Positions 54,976 to 63,478 of a DNA stretch of 64,000 nucleotides are shown piece after piece. A model generated the notes under the pieces. That model saw nothing but the letters and a program-made list of their open reading frames with translations. It ran no database searches and was not told the DNA's origin. Made by a program: the position numbers and the translations under genes. Position 1 is the stretch's first letter; every line of letters starts with the position of its first letter. The DNA is from Cerasicoccus frondis (lineage in GTDB: Bacteria; Verrucomicrobiota; Verrucomicrobiia; Opitutales; Cerasicoccaceae). Where the stretch lies: assembly GCA_031296915.1 (NCBI GenBank), contig JAVDPC010000002.1:248001-312000 (forward strand). The letters are read 5' to 3'.

Positions 54976-56838
54976 TTAATTGATATCTGATATCTCCGAG
55001 ATGCGTTCGAGTCGGAGCGCTCCTCGTATCGAAATAGGAAACGCAGCTAAACCTTCGACAGTTTCTTCGTAGACGCCCGTCAACAGACCACTTTGGAAGC
55101 GGTCGTCGAATTGAACCAAGATGGCTCGCTCAATCGCATATCCAACGGCGTGTTTCTTATGAAATACGTGCCGAAACGGATTACTGCGATGAAAAGAATC
55201 CAACACCAACGGCGCATTGGCTGACGTCTGAGTAATCGCGCCGGGACCCACGCCTCCTTCCAATGGCCACGATAGCTCATATTCTTCAACCAGATCTATT
55301 GGACGGCTCGTTTGCGCATTGATGTATCTCAAAACATGGCCAGCAGTCAGATCGCTAGCCTGATGGATCTCGTCTTGAAAGGTGTCGAGCAACTCGTCCT
55401 CCAAGCCAGCTTGCACGGCGGGATCATTATTGCGCGGCATGTCATAACTCGCGGTCTCAATGCGCTTACCAACCAGCTTCCCGTTCCGCTCCTCAACTCC
55501 TTCAAAGTACGGAATCTTGTTTTGATCGACCACCAGCACAAGTTCACCCACCTCATCATCAGCCGCCGTCTCTTGCTGCATCAGCGTCACGCTGGCCAAT
55601 AATGCTGGCTGACCAGCGCTATCGACATGAAGGATGAGACGCATCGGATAAGCAGAAATCGCATCCGCCCAGGGGTGACCAGCCTCACTGATGCTAGTCA
55701 CTTCCTTAAAAGTGACTTCACCCACCCAGAGCCCTGCGTATGCGGAATCAGCACCCCCTGGGCTTGCATCAGAGATCGAACTATTGCCCGCCGACATCGG
55801 CAGCCAGTAATAGAGATTGTTTCCAACTATAACGCGGTATAAGTTTTCTCTCTCGCTAAGGCTGCTCGACCAATCCCGATGAGCGCCTAAGACAACGAAA
55901 TCCGTGTCGCCAGATGCGATGTCAAAAGATACGCTGGTCAGTTGGTCGTTTTGCCCAACGTTGTAACTGAGCGTCTCTGGATCAGACTCAATTTCGTAAA
56001 TCTTAAGTTCATCGGTGTAAGCGCTTTGCGCCGAAGTTGCAGGCGTCACTTTTTCGATGATCAGTTGCTGAGGTTGAGACGAGACATTGGAGAACACAAT
56101 GTCTTCGCGCAAAACCGAGATCGTATCCGCACCATTGCCTAGTGGATCAGTAATATCAAAATCCCCAGCGCCGCTACCGAAATCCAATTCACGTATAGAA
56201 CCGAAATCAAATCGAATGGGGCCAGCAAACGAAGTCGGCCCGTCACAATAAATCCAGTAGGCGACATTGGGCTCCATCGAGTCACTGCCTGAAATGCCTT
56301 CCCATTGCCCGCTAGCAGTCAACCGGAACATGCGACTCGTCGGGAATACATCAGAAACATCCTCAAAAAACTGAGCGAATGTAACCCCCGAAGTGAGTTG
56401 AAATCCAACTAAGTTATAAGCGTCCTCAGACCAATCGAAAAGGCTATGCCAGGCCTCGCCAGTCACTGACACTTGAATGTCACTTTCCGCAAAAATCAGA
56501 TAAGCTTGATATCCCCTGACGAGAGATAGCGTTTGCTCGCCAAGCTTGGAGTTGCGTCGCCATGTCAACCAACGCTCATCGTTGTAGTATTTATCGGTTG
56601 TTTCCGAAATAAACTCCGACGTGCCAGCTGGTAAGCGCAACGTGGCAACGGCCGAAACAGCTGTATCGATAAAGACCTCTTCAACCGGTAAGCTCTCACC
56701 GTTTTCATTAACCGGATCGACCTCCAACCAAACAGCGTTCCAACCGGATCGAAGAGAAATAACCTGAGTATAAGTTACGGCCGATAACTCCAAACTAGCA
56801 AGCAAGCAGGTTACGATAAAGGCAGGCAGGTTTTTCAT
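54976..56838 (-). CDS. secreted protein of unknown function, first gene of the giant-protein run
   Basis: 620 residues with signal peptide MKNLPAFIVTCLLASLELSA. The mature N-terminus TYTQVISLRSGWNAVWLEVD, then QTLSLVRGYQAYLIFAES and YNLVGFQLTSGVTFAQFFED, repeats a 'GWN...G...Y' style beta module seen in secreted proteins of Planctomycetes and Verrucomicrobia. A second part (LWVGEVTFKEVTSI, PMRLILHVDSAGQPALLASV) looks like a beta-sandwich. No catalytic motif was recognised. Its stop lies 40 bases before the start codon of the 3434-residue gene, which implies cotranscription. The kinase gene ends 194 bases upstream, so a separate promoter between them is possible. Confidence 0.72.
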   Translation of the reverse strand: MKNLPAFIVTCLLASLELSAVTYTQVISLRSGWNAVWLEVDPVNENGESLPVEEVFIDTAVSAVATLRLPAGTSEFISETTDKYYNDERWLTWRRNSKLGEQTLSLVRGYQAYLIFAESDIQVSVTGEAWHSLFDWSEDAYNLVGFQLTSGVTFAQFFEDVSDVFPTSRMFRLTASGQWEGISGSDSMEPNVAYWIYCDGPTSFAGPIRFDFGSIRELDFGSGAGDFDITDPLGNGADTISVLREDIVFSNVSSQPQQLIIEKVTPATSAQSAYTDELKIYEIESDPETLSYNVGQNDQLTSVSFDIASGDTDFVVLGAHRDWSSSLSERENLYRVIVGNNLYYWLPMSAGNSSISDASPGGADSAYAGLWVGEVTFKEVTSISEAGHPWADAISAYPMRLILHVDSAGQPALLASVTLMQQETAADDEVGELVLVVDQNKIPYFEGVEERNGKLVGKRIETASYDMPRNNDPAVQAGLEDELLDTFQDEIHQASDLTAGHVLRYINAQTSRPIDLVEEYELSWPLEGGVGPGAITQTSANAPLVLDSFHRSNPFRHVFHKKHAVGYAIERAILVQFDDRFQSGLLTGVYEETVEGLAAFPISIRGALRLERISEISDIN

Positions 56839-57032
56839 GAGTAGGCCAGCAGTTCACCATACCGCTACCTATTTATTTCAGAGAGCGATCCGACGAATGC
56901 TATGTTAACAGAATGATTATGGCAGTAAGTGAAACTATCGATGCGTTGACCGTGAAATGTCTAACATCAGCGTGGTTTAACTGAATACACGCATTTAGCT
57001 TCGTGAAGCCGCCAAAATTTTCTTGGAAAACT

Positions 57033-60000
57033 TCAGGGCCGCCCTTCGCCCCCATAGAGAGATGCAGCGAGCAACATTCCAGCTGTTGCGTCCCAGATGA
57101 TTAATCTGCCATCATCGCCTACAGAAGCGAAACGGCTTCCACCTGGCCCCCAGGCAAGGTCATTTACAGCCCCCTCATGTCCCTCCAAAGAAAGCACCAG
57201 CTCTCCGCTTTGGACATCCCATAATCGAATTTCGCCGCGGCTGCCTCCCGTCAACAGCCGGTCGCCAGAAGGGTTCCAAGCAATTGCCCGCACTCCTTCT
57301 TGATTTGCATGAATGCTTTCGATCGGGGCGCCTGCCTCTATGGACCAAATAACAACAGAGCCGCTACTACTACCAATAGCAAACGCATCACTATTTGGGC
57401 TCCACGCATGAATGTATTCCCTGCCCCCATCGCCAGGCTCCAACTTGTCGAAAATAATTTCGCCAGTCTCCGCGTCCCACAGTGTCACGCGGCCCAAATC
57501 ACCACTAGCGAGCACCATTCGACTATCCGGGCTCAGTGATAATGCTCGGAAATTTGCATAGGGCATTACGGTCGGCGCCTCAAACTCAACTAACTCATCA
57601 GACGTCAGTAGATCCCACCCGACTACTTTGCCATCTTTATCGCAAGCATACAAGTGGTCATGCTTCGTCCAAGCAAGGGCACGCAATGACTCCAATTCAA
57701 CTGGCAGTTGACCACGTGACCCAGCGAGACCTACGCCATACATTCTAACGTTGATATTCTCATTGCCAAACTTTCCCTTCCGTTCAACTGCAATGCCTCC
57801 CTTGGTTGGACTCCAGGCAAAGGCGGTCTTTCTACTGAAATGTTTAATCTGATGAGTCAGGTGATGTTTCCCCTCTAGCCAACGAATAATAAAAACTTCT
57901 CCATGTTCAGACAGGCAATCTATCCGGGCGTCGTCTTGGCTCCATCTAACCGAGGTCAACGCACCGGGGCACTCCATCGCGACAATTGAGCTCGGTGGCA
58001 AATTGTAACGAACGAGCCTACCCCCACCCGCTGCTTCACCGATTGCAATGGTGTAAGCATCCGCACTCCATGCAATTGAAGTTGGCTCATGACCATCCCA
58101 TTTCAACCGAGTCACTTCAGAGGCGTTGAGATCAACACGCATAACATCATCAACACCTTCGCTAGTATAAGCTAAAGCGCCTCCGTTTGGATTCCAGGCA
58201 ATATCATTTACAGCGGCAGGCGCACACTCATCCCACGAAAACAAAAGTTGCCCACTTGAAACCCTCCAAACACAGACCATACCGCCCTGACAACCTGTAG
58301 CGAGCAAAGCGCCGCTGCTCGGCCAATCCATGCATGTCACCTTGCCCAGATGCCCACGATAACGCGCAGGCGCCTCATTGATATTTTCCACTTCCCAAAC
58401 AAGAACATCATTTGAATCGCCGATTCCGGCAATATGCTGCCCGCTTGGACTCCAAGAAATTTGCTCTAGCCATTCCACTTGCACATTGATATTTTCAATT
58501 ATTTCACAGGATTGAATCTGCTTAGAATAACGCCATATACAAAGTTCCCCCGTCGCATCGAGCGTCGCCAGGCGCAAGCCATCGGGCGCCCAAGCAAATG
58601 AGCGATATGCATGCTCTGCTGGAAGCGATGCCAACGGCGCTGCGTCACCAGGCTGCCAAAACGTTATTCTACCTGAATCACTTAGAGTTGCGATGAGTTG
58701 TCCATCTGGGCTAAATTGAGAAAATAGATGACCTTCCTTGTCTTGCCACCTCTGCATCAACTCACCTGTCAGAGAATTGCACGCTGCGGTACCGTCGTGA
58801 TCGCTATAAAGCACCGATTGTCCGTGTGGTGAAAATTCCAATGAGTTAACCGCGGACTTCGTCGAAAACACTTTGCCCAATTGGCAGAGCTCGCCAAGCA
58901 AGTAGAACCATTCCCACCCGCGAACATCGGTCTCGTCTCCCTGAGGGACCCACGCCGTTAACAAGCCCTCAGAGACGAATTTCTCCACATCGCGAAAACG
59001 ATTTGTGCGTTCCAGATAGCGCATACTGGCGTCGTATTCATGACGACGGCTAGTCGCAGGCTGCTGAAACGCACGTTCCTTCAAACGTTCTGCATCAGCA
59101 TGGGCTTCCTTTTCGATCTCCTGCGTATGGATCGATTCTTGCCGCAGAGCTCCCTGTCTCAGCCCAAGCAGGGAACCTCCTATTACCAGAAGAAAGATCA
59201 ATAAGCCGCCGATCGATGCAAGAGCCGCATGTAGCAGATGACGCCTCGTCCACGTTTTAAGACGCTCGCTTGGCGTTTGCTGACGGGCCATGATAGGCTC
59301 ACCGCCCAACCACGCGTCCAAATCTAAGGCCAGCGCCTCCGCAGACTGATAGCGCTTCTCTGGCTGCTTCTCCAAGCACTTCAGGACAATTGTCTCGAGG
59401 TCTCGATCAACGGCAGCATTTAACTTGCGCGGTGAAGTCGGCAGCTTTTCCCGCACCATCTGCAGTGTTGCGAGGATCGACTGCGCACGAAAAGGAGGCG
59501 CTCCAGTGAGCAACTGATACAAGATCGCGCCAATTCCGTAGATATCGGATAAAACAGAGTACTTGCCCGGCTCACCACTAGCCACCTCCGGCGCCATATA
59601 CTGAGGCGTGCCCATTATTTGGCCAGTCAGCGTCAGGTTATCACTCCGGTCAAGGTAGCAGGCCAAGCCAAAATCACTTACGTGCGGCTGGCCAGCATCA
59701 TCGAGCAGAATATTATCCGGCTTGAGATCGCGATGAATGATTCCCTTCTGATGCGCAAAAGAGACCGCCCGCGTAACGGTGAGCGTCAATTCTACACTCT
59801 CTCTTTCAGAGTAGGCCCGTTGCGCAATGCGCCCCCCCAGAGTCCCTCCGCCATGCAAAGCCATGCTATAGAAGTAATTGCCCTCATAAACGCCAACTTC
59901 ATAAACAGGCACTACATTCGGATGGACCAGTTGGGCAGCAGACTCAGCCTCCAACTGGAATCTCTTTCGCTGCTCAGGCAAGGCAAATGAAGAACCTAGG

Positions 60001-60392
60001 AAAATCTTAATCGCAACATCGCGCTTCAAATTGAGCTGCCTGGCCCGATAGACGACCCCCATGCTTCCACGCCCAAGCTCTTCCAATAGTTCATAGTTGC
60101 CGAAAGAACGAGCTTCGACATCCAGCTCAATCGTATACTTATACTCGTGGGCTATCGCACGAGCAATTGCCTTTCGCTCATCCAGAATTAAATCTTCAAG
60201 GGAGGCGTCAACAAGCGAGGCGGCGCTACTCTCCGAAGCCTCGAGAAGGGACTCAATCTCCGCACGCAGCACCGTGTCAACGCCGCAAACATCATCCAAA
60301 TATTGTGATCGTGAATGCCCCTCATCAATCTCGATCGCTTCAAGAAAAATTTCTTTCTCCGACCGAGCCCTATTCTGTTCCTCGTCTAACAT
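57033..60392 (-). CDS. transmembrane Ser/Thr protein kinase with C-terminal WD40 propeller
   Basis: 1119 residues. A short N-terminal region (YLDDVCGVDTVLRAEIESLL) typical of Planctomycetes/Verrucomicrobia kinases precedes an intact Hanks-type kinase domain: glycine loop LGRGSMGVVYRA (107-112), Lys129 in VAIKI, HRDLKPDN (Asp222), DFG at 240-242, and MGTPQYMAPEV. One TM helix at about 388-410 (ASIGGLLIFLLVIGGSLLGL) is followed by a coiled-coil-like linker and WD40-like repeats to the end (IRLWDVQSGELVLSLEGHEG, VTLWDAETGEII, LIIWDATAGMLL). The kinase should be cytoplasmic and the propeller extracytoplasmic. It lies 73 bases downstream of the ECF sigma gene. Start ATG 60392 directly abuts a hairpin, and no Shine-Dalgarno sequence is visible. 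Confidence 0.92.
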   Translation of the reverse strand: MLDEEQNRARSEKEIFLEAIEIDEGHSRSQYLDDVCGVDTVLRAEIESLLEASESSAASLVDASLEDLILDERKAIARAIAHEYKYTIELDVEARSFGNYELLEELGRGSMGVVYRARQLNLKRDVAIKIFLGSSFALPEQRKRFQLEAESAAQLVHPNVVPVYEVGVYEGNYFYSMALHGGGTLGGRIAQRAYSERESVELTLTVTRAVSFAHQKGIIHRDLKPDNILLDDAGQPHVSDFGLACYLDRSDNLTLTGQIMGTPQYMAPEVASGEPGKYSVLSDIYGIGAILYQLLTGAPPFRAQSILATLQMVREKLPTSPRKLNAAVDRDLETIVLKCLEKQPEKRYQSAEALALDLDAWLGGEPIMARQQTPSERLKTWTRRHLLHAALASIGGLLIFLLVIGGSLLGLRQGALRQESIHTQEIEKEAHADAERLKERAFQQPATSRRHEYDASMRYLERTNRFRDVEKFVSEGLLTAWVPQGDETDVRGWEWFYLLGELCQLGKVFSTKSAVNSLEFSPHGQSVLYSDHDGTAACNSLTGELMQRWQDKEGHLFSQFSPDGQLIATLSDSGRITFWQPGDAAPLASLPAEHAYRSFAWAPDGLRLATLDATGELCIWRYSKQIQSCEIIENINVQVEWLEQISWSPSGQHIAGIGDSNDVLVWEVENINEAPARYRGHLGKVTCMDWPSSGALLATGCQGGMVCVWRVSSGQLLFSWDECAPAAVNDIAWNPNGGALAYTSEGVDDVMRVDLNASEVTRLKWDGHEPTSIAWSADAYTIAIGEAAGGGRLVRYNLPPSSIVAMECPGALTSVRWSQDDARIDCLSEHGEVFIIRWLEGKHHLTHQIKHFSRKTAFAWSPTKGGIAVERKGKFGNENINVRMYGVGLAGSRGQLPVELESLRALAWTKHDHLYACDKDGKVVGWDLLTSDELVEFEAPTVMPYANFRALSLSPDSRMVLASGDLGRVTLWDAETGEIIFDKLEPGDGGREYIHAWSPNSDAFAIGSSSGSVVIWSIEAGAPIESIHANQEGVRAIAWNPSGDRLLTGGSRGEIRLWDVQSGELVLSLEGHEGAVNDLAWGPGGSRFASVGDDGRLIIWDATAGMLLAASLYGGEGRP

Positions 60393-60422
60393 GCGTATTA
60401 TTATTATTAATACGCTTTTTTT
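60393..60422 (-). promoter_or_regulatory. hairpin directly abutting the kinase start codon
   Basis: GCGTATTA at 60393-60400 pairs perfectly with TAATACGC at 60408-60415 (8 bp, 7-base loop). Seven T follow on the plus strand, which is seven A before the hairpin on the transcribed minus strand. The minus-strand RNA has the A-run, then the hairpin, then AUG at 60392. There is no T-run after the hairpin in the transcribed direction, so it is not a terminator for the sigma gene. It could occlude ribosome access and so limit kinase expression. On the plus strand it looks like a terminator, but no plus-strand gene leads into it. Confidence 0.5.
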
Positions 60423-60465
60423 AGGGCTTAAATTTTATTTTAACAAAATTGTAACGAACGCTGTA

Positions 60466-61011
60466 TCATACCAGCATGGAAATTTTTCGACTCAGCCAAG
60501 CCTTTGCATAAGCCCATTGACGCTGCACAGTGCGAGCGGACACGCCATTCGCCAAAGCTATTTCCTCCATGCTTAGACCAACAAAAAAGCGCAGCTTGAC
60601 GACGTCTGCGACTGAGCGGTCCACTCTTTCCAGTGCGTCAAGCGCTTCATTGATATTCTCCAGTCGAGGATCATTCGTTATTTCCTGAAAGCCATCATCG
60701 GAAAAATCAACTCGTTCGAATTCGCCACCTCGCTTCAATGACTTCTTTGCTCTTATTCGATCAATTATAATGCGCCTCATCGCTTCAGCTGCCACACTGT
60801 AGAACTCACGCTCACTACGCCACTTGGGCTCACTGCCTTCCTTACGCATCCGAATGTAAGCTTCGTGGAGCAAAGCAGTGCCACTCAAGGTCTGGTTATT
60901 ACTGTATTTAAGCTTGTACGCAGCCAGTCTCCTTAACTCTTCGTAAAGTTGAGGAAACAAAGAATCAGTTGATCGCAATCCGCCTTCTCGACTACTCTCG
61001 CTCATACACAT
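60466..61011 (-). CDS. Sigma70_ECF-type RNA polymerase sigma factor
   Basis: 181 residues. Region 2 is visible as LFPQLYEELRRLAAYKL to LLHEAYIRMRKEG, followed by SVAAEAMRRIIIDRIRAKKS, the signature of the Sigma70_ECF group (PF07638-like) common in Planctomycetes and Verrucomicrobia. Region 4 is ALERVDRSVADVVKLRFFVG, then SMEEIALANGVSARTVQRQW with a clear helix-turn-helix. No anti-sigma factor is nearby; in this group the partner is often a Ser/Thr kinase, and the kinase gene starts 73 bases downstream on the same strand. Activation by phosphorylation is known for some ECF-kinase pairs in other bacteria and is inferred here. Two inverted repeats lie just upstream. Confidence 0.92.
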   Translation of the reverse strand: MCMSESSREGGLRSTDSLFPQLYEELRRLAAYKLKYSNNQTLSGTALLHEAYIRMRKEGSEPKWRSEREFYSVAAEAMRRIIIDRIRAKKSLKRGGEFERVDFSDDGFQEITNDPRLENINEALDALERVDRSVADVVKLRFFVGLSMEEIALANGVSARTVQRQWAYAKAWLSRKISMLV

Positions 61012-61023
61012 GCCTATGTCGCA

Positions 61024-61090
61024 TGTGAATTACTAGCGCAAATTCACAATTACTCGTTCTTCAAATGTTTTCCCAAATGGCGCCCATTTG
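61024..61090. promoter_or_regulatory. two inverted repeats upstream of the ECF sigma gene
   Basis: TGTGAATT (61024-61031) and AATTCACA (61041-61048) form perfect 8-bp arms with a 9-base spacer, 13 bases before the start codon. A second, CAAATGG (61074-61080) with CCATTTG (61084-61090), has 7-bp arms around CGC. Both lie in the 167-base region before the sigma gene. They could be operators or 5'-leader hairpins; nothing in the sequence distinguishes these. Confidence 0.35.
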
Positions 61091-61178
61091 TCGCGTAAAT
61101 AGAAGTGACCAGCTCAATCCCGCATTGCTGGACACGAATAATCACTGCAGCCCGATCGGGCAAGTTAGATGAAAACGC

Positions 61179-62078
61179 CTACAAACCATCCGATTTCACG
61201 GATATCTCAACGCCAGAATACATACTTTCCAGAAAGTCTGAATGAATGGCCTCTCGTCGCACTTGAATAATTTCTCTCCGCAGAGCATTCCTTGCAAAAT
61301 CGAATGGGATGATGCGTTCTGGTTCCACCTCGAGAACTCTGACCAGGAAAACACCTTCCGGCTTAACAAAAACCTGACTCATTTCTCCGCTTTCTAGCGA
61401 CTGCGCAATTTCCGCTATCGCTTGTTTCCACTTATCATGACTCACACCAACTTGAAGCCAGCCCACAATCCCCCCTTTGAATCGGGAGGCATGATCTTCC
61501 GAATGCGTAATTGACAATTCCCCAAACCCCTCTTCCGGCTTCAGCCGTCGGTTTTCCATCACTGCTCGAGCTTCGATCAATCGCCCACGATAGCGTTCTT
61601 CAAGCTCAGCAACACCCCGACTATCCAACCACAATACCGCCACCTTTTGCTTCGACGGTTGCATGAATCGCTTACCTGAATTTTCATATGCATCCCTTAG
61701 ATCTTGCTCAGATACAATCGAAGATTCAGCGACTTTCGGTAAAAGACTTTCCTCCTTCAATCGGGCAATTAAAATACTCTCGTGCGTTTCACGAACTAGC
61801 CAATCATCCTCTAAACCTGCCGTTTTAGCTTTCTCAGCTAAAACGGCCCGCTCAATCAGAGAATCCAATAATCGCTTTTTCGCGGCTTGCGAATCATCGT
61901 CACGTTCCTCCTTAGCCCAGTAATAATTAAACTCAGTTTGAGTTATCAAACGGCCATTCACCGTCGCCAGCACGTCCTCCATCTGCGCCTCTCGCTGCTC
62001 CCGGCAATCCGTCAGAGACAACACCACCAGCAGCATCGCTGCGCCAACGAGAATGCCTGAAAGAATTCGATTCTTCAT
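61179..62078 (-). CDS. SurA/PpiC-type periplasmic foldase
   Basis: About 299 residues from ATG 62078 (MKNRILSGILVGAAMLLVVL); an ATG at 62090 adds four. The signal segment ends near LTDCREQ, which resembles a lipobox only weakly. The N-terminal chaperone part is SurA-like (VLATVNGRLITQTEFNYYWA, RLLDSLIERAVLAEKAKTAG). The C-terminal part looks like a PpiC/parvulin domain (GELSITHSEDHASRFKGGIV, LESGEMSQVFVKPEGVFLVR). It likely assists folding of exported proteins in the envelope. It lies upstream of the ECF/kinase/giant-protein run on the same strand, 167 bases away, so a link to secretion of the large proteins is conceivable but not shown. Confidence 0.82.
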   Translation of the reverse strand: MKNRILSGILVGAAMLLVVLSLTDCREQREAQMEDVLATVNGRLITQTEFNYYWAKEERDDDSQAAKKRLLDSLIERAVLAEKAKTAGLEDDWLVRETHESILIARLKEESLLPKVAESSIVSEQDLRDAYENSGKRFMQPSKQKVAVLWLDSRGVAELEERYRGRLIEARAVMENRRLKPEEGFGELSITHSEDHASRFKGGIVGWLQVGVSHDKWKQAIAEIAQSLESGEMSQVFVKPEGVFLVRVLEVEPERIIPFDFARNALRREIIQVRREAIHSDFLESMYSGVEISVKSDGL

Positions 62079-62443
62079 TAATATCACCATATTAAACTAG
62101 TCGCTATTCGAGTAAGCGTCACCGATACCCTGATTAATTATGCACCACAGTTTATCTTCTCGGGTGTATATTCCTAAGATCAACCGCCATATAGGTAGAA
62201 ACGCAAAACTTCACTCAAACCCGCCAACTATCTAAGTCCGGCGATTGGCCAAGCCAACGCAGTTTTTCAACCACGAAGGACACGAAACCCGCGGTGCCTG
62301 CTTCCTGCGCTCTGAGTCCTTCGTGGTTAAATCTACGCCACGCTGGCCCAGCGCCGAAAAGCCTTATGCTGTATTTTGCAAAAGCCTTATCCCTCCCTGG
62401 ATCGCCCAGAACTCTGTATGATAAGCTCATGATTGACCAGTAT
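62079..62443. other. intergenic region containing a REP-like repeat
   Basis: About 365 bases without a supported gene, between the foldase and the metallophosphoesterase genes. It contains the inverted repeat listed separately. A 71-codon open frame on the minus strand (62215-62430) runs through the repeat and has no recognisable protein character, so it is not called. Confidence 0.5.
62269..62328. repeat. REP-like inverted repeat (CACGAAGGA type)
   Basis: AACCACGAAGGAC at 62269-62281 and GTCCTTCGTGGTT at 62316-62328 are perfect 13-bp arms separated by 34 bases. The left arm is followed by a second partial unit (CACGAAAC), giving the 'CCACGAAGGACACGAA' pattern that I recall as a widespread intergenic repeat in Verrucomicrobia and Planctomycetes. 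No RAYT transposase gene is in the window. Confidence 0.65.
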
Positions 62444-63199
62444 CTAAGTTTTAACCTCTAAGCTAGAATCGGCGTCGAGCAATGCGTAACAGGTCTGACG
62501 CCCATCAATGCACCAAGAGCGACCATTCTGCCGCGCGCCGAAAACAGAGCTCGTGTGCCCAACGATTTGCGGCCAAGGAAGATCGTCCTGAAACTCTTCG
62601 TCCCAATCCAGCCAGGTGACGCCACCAATACTGACGTCGCCACCTCGGCATTTTCCGGCCATTAGCAAATCATCATTGCCCATACCAATCCTTTCGAGGG
62701 ACTCTCGGCATCTCTCATCGAATGCGGCTAATGGGTGAGACGTTTCAGCAAATTCAACCCAATATTTATGCGCCACCCCCGCATGACTGATCATGTAACC
62801 GTTAACGAATTGAAATAATCGGCATGCCGACCAGAAACCATCGCTCAGCAGCTTGTTGATCTTTCTTCCTTTGCTATTCGTATAACCCGAAACCTTGTAA
62901 GATAGATTTTTCGGATTCTGAAAATGAATGAAGCGATGCCTTCCTTCCAAATAAGGAACGTCATGATTGCCCAATAAAAACGTGACCCTGTCCTTGTATA
63001 GCTCCTGAAGCTCCTGCAAGAAACGACAGGTTTCGGGAACCGAAGCAGCATTCTTGGACTTGGTGTCAAAGTAATCTCCCCCGAGCAGCAGATGAGAAAA
63101 TCCGCCCTCCTCAGCCTCCAAGACACGACGCGCCCATTCGACATCTTGATGGATGTCGAATATTAATAAGCATCGTTCGGTTTGGAGGCAGTGGATCAT
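62444..63199 (-). CDS. calcineurin-like metallophosphoesterase
   Basis: 251 residues from ATG 63199; a TTG at 63208 overlapping the stop of the upstream pseudogene is an alternative. Metal-binding motifs are in order: FDIHQD (Asp15, His17), LLGGDYFDTK (Asp42), LLGNHDVPYL, MISHAGVAH and IVGHTSSVFG. These are the five blocks of the calcineurin-like phosphoesterase fold. The substrate may be a phosphoprotein, nucleotide or nucleic acid; nothing decides between these. It is cytoplasmic, with no signal peptide. Confidence 0.88.
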   Translation of the reverse strand: MIHCLQTERCLLIFDIHQDVEWARRVLEAEEGGFSHLLLGGDYFDTKSKNAASVPETCRFLQELQELYKDRVTFLLGNHDVPYLEGRHRFIHFQNPKNLSYKVSGYTNSKGRKINKLLSDGFWSACRLFQFVNGYMISHAGVAHKYWVEFAETSHPLAAFDERCRESLERIGMGNDDLLMAGKCRGGDVSIGGVTWLDWDEEFQDDLPWPQIVGHTSSVFGARQNGRSWCIDGRQTCYALLDADSSLEVKT

Positions 63200-63204
63200 C
63201 GTTC

Positions 63205-63478
63205 TCAAAGCTTAATCTTTAGATCAACCTCTTCGATAATTTCAAAGAATGCTTCGGCATTACCCTTGGCGTCATCAACTGGATCGTGCGCATTCATCGC
63301 CTTGCGAAGGCGCTTGAAGCTTTTGAAGCAATCTCTGATCGCTCCTTTGTAGAGAGAACCAAGGTTCGTGGAAGAAAACCCAAAAGGATTCTCACCAACA
63401 TAATGGTGAAAATACTAGTTGATGAATTGCAATCGAATCCGTTGTTATCGGAAATGAACATAGGCTTTCCATTAAAGA
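63205..63478 (-). pseudogene. decayed, 5'-truncated DnaQ-like exonuclease
   Basis: Read on the minus strand from about 63470, one frame gives GKPMFISDNNGFD, matching the exonuclease-family segment normally followed by W-Q-F-I-N-Y-Y-F. Here the W codon is two bases (TG, 63431-63430), shifting the frame. In the new frame the text continues QFIN, a TAG at 63417-63415 where Tyr is expected, then YFHHYVGENPFGFSSTNLGS, then LYKGAIRDCFKSFKRLRKAM, then HDPVDDAKGNAEAFFEI to a stop at 63205. That is a full C-terminal half with one deletion and one nonsense change. The N-terminal half is absent: upstream of GKPM lies the sugar-isomerase-like gene end. This is a broken gene, not an active one. Confidence 0.82.

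Noticed and set aside
56998..57009. GCTTCGTGAAGC near the kinase stop, considered as a terminator
   Set aside because: Short stem and no T-run in the transcribed direction.
61150..61161. Palindrome GCCCGATCGGGC after the foldase gene, considered as a terminator
   Set aside because: No T-run follows on the minus strand and the stem-loop is only 4 bp with a 4-base loop; too weak.
62215..62430. A 71-codon minus-strand open frame
   Set aside because: It runs through the REP-like repeat and lacks any recognisable protein character.
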